Notes under the pieces: model-generated
Told to the model about the DNA's origin: nothing
What the model saw: the letters and a program-made list of their open reading frames with translations, nothing else
Databases searched by the model: none
Shown here: positions 6,121 through 10,627 of the stretch, piece by piece
Layout: each line of letters begins with the position of its first letter
How positions within the stretch are numbered: the stretch's first letter is position 1
Source of the DNA: a bacterium
Lineage (GTDB): Bacteria > Electryoneota > RPQS01
NCBI GenBank assembly: GCA_028711875.1
Contig: JAQTRJ010000011.1
Coordinates: forward strand, 5,930 to 16,556
DNA length: 10,627 nucleotides
Reading direction: 5' to 3'
Position numbers and translations under genes: made by a program

Positions 6121-6323
6121 CCTGCCATTTCCTGCATTAACGCACCGAGATTTCTCCATAACTCCAATTATAAAAAGAAGTAATCCAGTTCGTTTTGTCA
6201 AAAAATATTTTGCCTTTTTTCGACATTCAAGTCTCCTAATCGTTGCTTCTTTGCCGAAATCTGACTATCATTGCACGCTTTCGACCGACACCGACATCCG
6301 TACACCCTGAAGGAGTCCGCCCT

Positions 6324-8585
6324 ATGGCGCTCGCCACGAACCTCGGATTTCCCCGCATCGGCCCCGACCGCGAACTGAAAAAGGCCGTCGAGAAATTCTG
6401 GGCGGGAAAGTCCGACGCGAATGAATTGATCGAGAGTGCCGCGCACATCCGCCGCGCGAACTGGATGCGGCAAAAACAGCTTGGACTCAACCACGTTCCG
6501 TGCGGCGATTTCTCGCTCTACGATCACGTGCTCGATACGATCGCCATGACCGGAGCCGTGCCGCCCCGTTTCGGCTGGAGCGGAGCGCGGGTGGATCTCG
6601 AAACCTATTTCGCGATGGCGCGCGGACGCGGAACCGCCGCCGCCCTGGAAATGACCAAGTGGTTCGACACGAATTATCACTACATCGTTCCCGAGTTCGG
6701 CCGCGACACGAGCTTCCGCCTCGCATCGGAAAAAATCATCGAGGAATTCAAGGAAGCGAAGTCGCTCGGAATTTCCACGCGGCCGGTCCTGCTCGGGCCG
6801 CTGTCGTTTCTGTTTCTCGGAAAATGTTCGGACGACAGCGACCGCTTCGCGCTCCTCGACTCGCTGCTCAAAGTGTATGAAGACGTGCTCGACAAACTCG
6901 CGGCGGCGGGCGCGGAGTGGATCCAAATAGACGAACCGATTCTGGTTCTCGATCTGCCGGAGTCCGTGCGGAGTCTGTTCGAACGCGCGTATGCGAAACT
7001 CTCCGCGGTGAAAATCGAAATTCTGCTCGCGGCTTATTTCGACGAGCTACGCGAGAATCTCGATCTCGCGTTTCGTCTGCCCGTCAAGGCGGTTCATCTC
7101 GATCTGGTGCGCGCGCCGGGACAGCTTGAGCTTGCGCTGAAGAGTGTTCCGAAAGAAAAAATTCTCTCGCTGGGAGTCGTGGACGGCCGCAACGTCTGGC
7201 GCTCCGATCTCGATCGAATTCTCACCGCGTTGAAAACCGCCGCGGCCGCGCTCGGGAAAGATCGGATCTTCGTCGCGCCGTCGTGCGCGCTCCTGCACAC
7301 TCCGGTGGATTTGGAGCTTGAACGCGATCTTGACGACGAACTGCGCTCGTGGCTCGCTTTCGCCGTGCAGAAAACGCGGGAGGTGGTTACGCTCACGCGC
7401 GCGTTGAATGAAGGGGAACACGCGGTAGCGGATGCGCTCGCCGCAAACCGCGCCGCCGCCGCCGCCCGCCGCGTCTCCCGCCGCATTCACAACCCGACCG
7501 TGAAACAGCGCGTGGAAAAGATCACGCCCGAAATGCTCGAACGGGAAGCGCCGTTCTCCCTGCGCCGCCGCGCCCAGCAGTCCGCGCTGAATCTGCCCGA
7601 ACTTCCCACCACCACCATCGGCTCGTTTCCGCAAACCAAAGAAATTCGCAGCGCCCGCGCCGATTTTCTCGCCGGACGAATGAAATCCGCCGAGTATGAG
7701 AGCATGCTGAAACGCGAGATGGAACAGGTCGTGCGCTTTCAGGAAGAGATTGATCTCGACGTCCTCGTTCACGGCGAATCCGAGCGCTCGGATATGGTCG
7801 AATACTTCGGCGAACGGCTCGACGGCTTCGCCTTCACCCGCAACGGCTGGGTGCAAAGCTATGGCTCGCGCTGCGTGCGGCCGCCGATCATCTTCGGCGA
7901 CGTCGCCCGTCCCCGTCCGATGACCGTGGACTGGACGACGTTCGCGCAGTCGCTGACCAAGCGGCCGATGAAGGGTATGCTCACCGGCCCGGTCACGATC
8001 CTCCAATGGTCGTTCGTCCGCGACGATCAGCTGCGTAAAATCACCTGCGAACAGATCGCCCTCGCGATCCGCGACGAAGTCCTCAATCTCGAAGCGGCCG
8101 GCATCGGCGTGATTCAGATTGACGAACCGGCCATCCGCGAGGGACTGCCGCTGCGCCGCGACCGCTGGAACGATTATCTGACGTGGGCCGTGGACAGTTT
8201 TCGCCTGAGCGCGGCCGGCGCGCGCAGCGCCACGCAGATTCACACGCACATGTGCTACTCCGAATTCAACGACATGCTCGCCGCGATCGCGCGCATGGAC
8301 GCCGATGTGATCTCGATTGAATCCTCGCGCTCGAAAATGGAACTGCTCCGCGCGTTCCGCGATTATCAGTATCCCAACGACGTCGGCCCCGGTGTCTATG
8401 ATATTCATTCGCCGCTCGTGCCGTCGGTCGAGGATATGGAAGAGCTGCTCCGGCTCGCGCTGCAGGTCATCCCCCGCGAGCGGCTCTGGGTCAACCCCGA
8501 CTGCGGTCTGAAAACCCGCGCCTGGAAAGAAGTCCGCCCCGCGCTGAAAAATATGGTGGAAGCCGCCCGCCGCCTGCGCGCATAA
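6324..8585 (+). CDS. metE: Cobalamin-independent methionine synthase
   Basis: Transfers the methyl group of 5-methyltetrahydropteroyl-polyglutamate to homocysteine, the last step of methionine synthesis, in the cytoplasm. From the ATG at 6324 the protein is 753 residues, the same length as E. coli MetE. That start has AAGGAG eight bases upstream (6310-6315) and yields LGFPRIGPDRELKKA, the family N-terminus. A longer in-frame start at 6243 is unsupported. The N-terminal barrel leads to the C-terminal catalytic barrel, which begins near TTTIGSFPQT (429-438). All four zinc ligands are present: His642 and Cys644 (THMCYSEF), Glu666 (IESSRS), Cys727 (NPDCGLKTR), each one residue later than in E. 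coli. QIDEPAIREGLPLR is also intact. It is a complete and presumably functional single-gene unit. A strong hairpin lies between it and the convergent Rrf2 gene. Confidence 0.98.
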   Translation: MALATNLGFPRIGPDRELKKAVEKFWAGKSDANELIESAAHIRRANWMRQKQLGLNHVPCGDFSLYDHVLDTIAMTGAVPPRFGWSGARVDLETYFAMARGRGTAAALEMTKWFDTNYHYIVPEFGRDTSFRLASEKIIEEFKEAKSLGISTRPVLLGPLSFLFLGKCSDDSDRFALLDSLLKVYEDVLDKLAAAGAEWIQIDEPILVLDLPESVRSLFERAYAKLSAVKIEILLAAYFDELRENLDLAFRLPVKAVHLDLVRAPGQLELALKSVPKEKILSLGVVDGRNVWRSDLDRILTALKTAAAALGKDRIFVAPSCALLHTPVDLELERDLDDELRSWLAFAVQKTREVVTLTRALNEGEHAVADALAANRAAAAARRVSRRIHNPTVKQRVEKITPEMLEREAPFSLRRRAQQSALNLPELPTTTIGSFPQTKEIRSARADFLAGRMKSAEYESMLKREMEQVVRFQEEIDLDVLVHGESERSDMVEYFGERLDGFAFTRNGWVQSYGSRCVRPPIIFGDVARPRPMTVDWTTFAQSLTKRPMKGMLTGPVTILQWSFVRDDQLRKITCEQIALAIRDEVLNLEAAGIGVIQIDEPAIREGLPLRRDRWNDYLTWAVDSFRLSAAGARSATQIHTHMCYSEFNDMLAAIARMDADVISIESSRSKMELLRAFRDYQYPNDVGPGVYDIHSPLVPSVEDMEELLRLALQVIPRERLWVNPDCGLKTRAWKEVRPALKNMVEAARRLRA

Positions 8586-8650
8586 CACAGCATAACCAAT
8601 GCGCCGTGGCGGCCGCTTGCGCCCGCCCGCAACTCACACTGAATTGCAGA

Positions 8651-8685
8651 AATAAAAAGCGTCCCGCACTCTCGTGCGGGACGCT
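8651..8685 (-). terminator. Intrinsic terminator of the Rrf2-family gene
   Basis: Perfect 12-bp stem AGCGTCCCGCAC (8658-8669) / GTGCGGGACGCT (8674-8685) with a 4-nt loop. On the minus strand it is followed by TTTTTATTT; on the plus strand by CAAGC. It is therefore a canonical terminator for the minus-strand Rrf2 gene ending at 8717. It may only slow polymerase arriving from metE, whose stop is at 8585. Confidence 0.9.
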
Positions 8686-8716
8686 CAAGCTTCATCCGGA
8701 GTCGCTGAGCAACCGG

Positions 8717-9205
8717 CTACATATCCGCCGCCGTCACCTCATAGGGCGGACGCAGCGGCGGTTGGCGAAGCCTAAGCATGCCGTCCACGTCCAGCCGCTC
8801 CCGCGCTACGTCCTCGGCGAGCTGTTCGATGGTTTTATTGCGCAGGAACCGCTGAATCTGATCCTTAATTCCTTCCCATTCTCCGTGAAGAACGCAGTTA
8901 CAGTTCTCCTCGCAGAACTTGTAGCCGAGCAGACACTGCTCGCCGAAGTCCACGTGATCGGTCAGATGAGCGACGTCCAGCAGCGTGAGCTTGGATGCGT
9001 CGCGCTGGAGAATGTAACCCCCCTTCTGACCACGGGTGGCCGCGACGATCCCCGCCACCTTGAGCTGATGCAGGATTTTCGAAAGGAACGGGAGGGGAAT
9101 CCCCTCGGTGTCCGCAATGTGACTGGCCAGCACCGGTCCTTTACCGCGAGCCATCGCCAAATGCACTAAAGCGCGAACGGAATACTGCCAAGTTGCTGAT
9201 AGCAT
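8717..9205 (-). CDS. Rrf2-family transcriptional regulator with IscR-like Fe-S cysteines
   Basis: A 162-residue DNA-binding regulator. The Rrf2 winged helix is plain: MLSATWQYSVRALVHLAMAR at the start, IPLPFLSKILHQLKVAGIV (36-54) as recognition helix, and RGQKGGYIL (58-66) as the wing. The sensor segment has Cys91, Cys98, Cys102 and Cys104 followed by His107. E. coli IscR ligates a [2Fe-2S] cluster with Cys92, Cys98, Cys104 and His107, so three positions match and one is shifted by one. NsrR-like spacing is a poorer match. The C-terminal RFLRNKTIEQLAEDV also recalls IscR. The protein probably senses iron-sulfur status, redox stress or nitric oxide. No isc genes are adjacent. The promoter at 9236-9264 overlaps a dyad that may be its own operator, and a strong terminator follows. 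Family is firm, the cluster is inferred. Confidence 0.92.
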   Translation of the reverse strand: MLSATWQYSVRALVHLAMARGKGPVLASHIADTEGIPLPFLSKILHQLKVAGIVAATRGQKGGYILQRDASKLTLLDVAHLTDHVDFGEQCLLGYKFCEENCNCVLHGEWEGIKDQIQRFLRNKTIEQLAEDVARERLDVDGMLRLRQPPLRPPYEVTAADM

Positions 9206-9235
9206 GATGGTGTACTTTTTGATCGTTACATCCCC

Positions 9236-9264
9236 AATCTATGAGAAAACTTTCGCATTGTCAA
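9236..9264 (-). promoter_or_regulatory. Promoter of the Rrf2-family gene
   Basis: On the minus strand, consensus -35 TTGACA (9259-9264), 17-bp spacer, -10 TAGATT (9236-9241). It lies 31-59 bp ahead of the ATG at 9205. Confidence 0.75.
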
Positions 9265-9280
9265 TAAGAATCTATTGCGA
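9253..9280. promoter_or_regulatory. Candidate Rrf2 operator overlapping the -35 box
   Basis: Two nested inverted repeats: TCGCA (9253-9257) / TGCGA (9276-9280), and CAATA (9262-9266) / TATTG (9273-9277). They do not share a centre, so the site is imperfect. Location on the -35 box suits autorepression, as for iscR. No match to a published consensus is claimed. Confidence 0.4.
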
Positions 9281-9354
9281 TAAGATAATCCAAAATACAG
9301 ATTTAATAATTAAATAGAAAGAAAAATGAAAAATAAGAGGAGATTTTTCCCGGG

Positions 9355-9377
9355 ATTCTCAGCCGAAGTTTGAGAAT
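9355..9377. repeat. Inverted repeat downstream of the Usp gene
   Basis: Perfect 7-bp arms ATTCTCA (9355-9361) / TGAGAAT (9371-9377). As minus-strand RNA the loop contains CUUCGG, a stabilising tetraloop. It lies 75 bp past the Usp stop in that direction. No U run follows directly, so it is at best an atypical terminator or an RNA 3'-end stabiliser. Confidence 0.35.
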
Positions 9378-9451
9378 ATTGGGTCAAGGACTCTGATTTC
9401 TTTGGGAGGGGGGAGTTCGTGAGTTATGGATCGGGGATAGGTAGGTACAGA

Positions 9452-10501
9452 TTATGGTACGACCAGCACTGGCAGGTCCGAGGCTTCGGCTACAGCTTCG
9501 GCGGTGGTGAGGGTATAACCGAACAGGCAGCCCGAGCGGGGAATCGCTCCTGAGACGATCAAGCCGCATTTGCCTGTCCGCGCATGAAGCGCGACCTGCG
9601 CGGCGGGAGACCCGGCGGCGATCCGAACGGCATAGTCCATGCCGTCGAGATAGCCTTCGTTGAGAATCTGTCTCAGAAGTTCCGCCGTTTGATCGGCCAG
9701 TGGAATCGCGATGTCCTCCGCGGCCGGAGACAGACTGACGGGTGGACGCTCGAGGGATTGCAGGCGGCTCTGCCGGGAATGGAAATCCCAGATCGTGGTC
9801 TCATCCAACACGTGGGAACGGGACGGCGGGATCACGTTCAGCAGAGTCAAGCGGGAATGCAGCTCGCGCGCCAACCCCGCCGATAAACGGACCGCCCGCA
9901 GCGCCGGATCCGATTCCTCGATCAGGCAAAGAATCGTCTTGGGGGACAGCGGCTGCTGCGATTTCATGACCATGAGCGGCACAGGCGGACGGCGGATCAA
10001 TCGCTGGAGAACCGTTCCGAACCACGATGAGGGCTGTTCGTGCAGTCGCGGCGACATGAGCAGCAGGCTCGATTCGCAGTGCCGGGTGGCTTGTTCGATG
10101 GCGATGGTTGGCGGCTCGGCGGAAGACAAAATCCGCACGCGCGGCGAACCCGCGTCTTCCAGTCGCCGCGCGAACGCCGTCAGATCGGAAGACGGCGCGG
10201 AATCGGACGCGGAAGAATCTCCGGCGGTGAGCAGGGCCACGTCGCTCTTCCAGGTCTCCACCAGATCAAGAATCGGACAGAAGTGCGGCTGGCAGTAGAA
10301 GTGCGCGCCGATGGGAATCAGCAATTGACGAAACAGTGCGGAGGCCGCCGCCGGTTCGCGACGGACGTGTTCCTGCGCCGGGCGGCCGCGGTCGGCGTCG
10401 GTTGGGATGAGCGAGGTCGGTTTTAACAACATTCCTGTCAGGGATTCTCCATCGGGAAACTCACGAATTGCGAAACTTCCGTCCCGTGTTTTTCCATGCA
10501 A
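9452..10501 (-). CDS. Tandem-domain universal stress protein (UspA superfamily), degenerate nucleotide sites
   Basis: A cytoplasmic protein of up to 349 residues with two Usp folds. Domain 1 runs from about 57 (LFRQLLIPIGAH) to 180 (PPVPLMVMK); domain 2 from about 187 (PKTILCLIEESDPALRAVRL) to the end (ASDLPVLVVP). ATP-binding Usp proteins have GxxGxxxxxxxxxG(S/T). Here domain 2 reads GAIPRSGCLFGYTLTT, lacking the second and last glycines, and domain 1 (SPRLHEQPSSWFGTV) keeps only the GT. ATP binding is therefore doubtful. The longest frame starts at TTG 10501, with AGG about 9 bases upstream and an in-frame TAG four codons before it. ATG at 10432 (residue 24) would give 326 residues and also contains both domains. 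The first 56 residues match no domain I know. No partner gene is adjacent in the window. Family is clear from fold pattern, function is not. Confidence 0.82.
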   Translation of the reverse strand: MHGKTRDGSFAIREFPDGESLTGMLLKPTSLIPTDADRGRPAQEHVRREPAAASALFRQLLIPIGAHFYCQPHFCPILDLVETWKSDVALLTAGDSSASDSAPSSDLTAFARRLEDAGSPRVRILSSAEPPTIAIEQATRHCESSLLLMSPRLHEQPSSWFGTVLQRLIRRPPVPLMVMKSQQPLSPKTILCLIEESDPALRAVRLSAGLARELHSRLTLLNVIPPSRSHVLDETTIWDFHSRQSRLQSLERPPVSLSPAAEDIAIPLADQTAELLRQILNEGYLDGMDYAVRIAAGSPAAQVALHARTGKCGLIVSGAIPRSGCLFGYTLTTAEAVAEASDLPVLVVP

Positions 10502-10539
10502 ATTACAGACCTACTGGCGAAAAAAGAGCGTAAAACACC

Positions 10540-10559
10540 CTCTATGATACAGGATAGAG
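10540..10559. repeat. Short inverted repeat upstream of the Usp gene
   Basis: CTCTAT (10540-10545) / ATAGAG (10554-10559), 6-bp arms around 8 bp, lying 39-58 bp upstream of the TTG start in the probable promoter zone. I could not define a convincing promoter here. It may be a regulator site or chance. Confidence 0.25.
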
Positions 10560-10627
10560 CGATCCATTGTTTGTGTAGCTTGCAAAGAGAATCAAATTAG
10601 CGGATTAGAAAGACGGGACGAACGGAG

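Larger units (their letters stand above)
5686..6323. other. 638-bp non-coding gap with repeats, a C-rich tract and a candidate promoter
   Basis: I find no convincing gene here. Short open frames on both strands have no ribosome-binding site, no recognisable protein and repeat-derived composition. Contents in order: heptamer repeats, G/C-rich palindromes (5744-5910), a strongly C-rich and G-poor tract (about 5911-6120), a candidate promoter (6020-6048), and an AT-rich leader to metE. I looked for a cobalamin or SAM riboswitch ahead of metE and saw none of their conserved cores. Confidence 0.7.

Noticed and set aside
5640..6183. Several overlapping short open frames on both strands
   Set aside because: They translate palindromes and C-rich repeats, lack ribosome-binding sites and overlap each other.
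6243..6323. Upstream in-frame extension of metE (27 codons)
   Set aside because: No ribosome-binding site at 6243. The ATG at 6324 has AAGGAG at ideal spacing and gives exactly the family length.
6049..6323. Cobalamin or SAM riboswitch ahead of metE
   Set aside because: Expected from biology, but I could not find the conserved core sequences of either class.
7047..8588. Minus-strand open frame (513 codons)
   Set aside because: Antisense to metE, whose zinc ligands and length are fully conserved on the plus strand.
8658..8685. Terminator for metE on the plus strand
   Set aside because: No T run follows on the plus strand; the T run is on the minus strand side, so the hairpin is assigned to the Rrf2 gene.
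8606..9169. Plus-strand 187-codon frame
   Set aside because: Antisense to the Rrf2 gene and through its terminator hairpin; no domain.

Overview
The window looks like a chromosomal stretch from a Gram-negative bacterium with moderately high GC coding regions and AT-rich intergenic DNA. The Gram-negative reading rests on an RND efflux pump with a lipoprotein periplasmic adaptor. Promoters are readable as sigma70-like TTGACA-type boxes with 17-bp spacers. I cannot name the phylum: no gene here is a lineage marker, and the G/C-rich palindromic repeats occur in many environmental phyla.

Layout. Positions 1-3710 (minus strand) hold a self-regulated efflux operon in the order TetR-family repressor, lipoprotein membrane-fusion protein, RND permease; the permease runs off the left edge. 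A 25-bp operator-like palindrome sits on the -10 box of the repressor promoter. Positions 3902-4057 (minus) hold a tRNA-Glu(CUC) with its own consensus promoter and an intrinsic terminator. Diverging from it, 4162-5685 (plus) encodes a class-V (cysteine-desulfurase-like) PLP enzyme. Positions 5686-6323 are non-coding and unusually structured: five 7-bp tandem repeats, several G/C-rich palindromes, a C-rich/G-poor tract that could be a Rho loading region, and a candidate promoter. Positions 6324-8585 (plus) encode cobalamin-independent methionine synthase MetE. Convergent with it, 8717-9205 (minus) encodes an Rrf2-family regulator with IscR-like cysteine spacing, its own promoter and a strong terminator. 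Positions 9452-10501 (minus) encode a tandem-domain universal stress protein with degenerate nucleotide-binding motifs.

How the parts relate. The efflux genes form one functional unit. The PLP enzyme, MetE and the Fe-S-type Rrf2 regulator all touch sulfur chemistry and lie within 5 kb. Each has separate signals, so a sulfur regulon is a hypothesis only. I see no CRISPR array, insertion sequence, phage gene, toxin-antitoxin pair or defence system. Most genes belong to well-known families; the less ordinary material is regulatory architecture and the repeat-bearing 5.7-6.3 kb gap.
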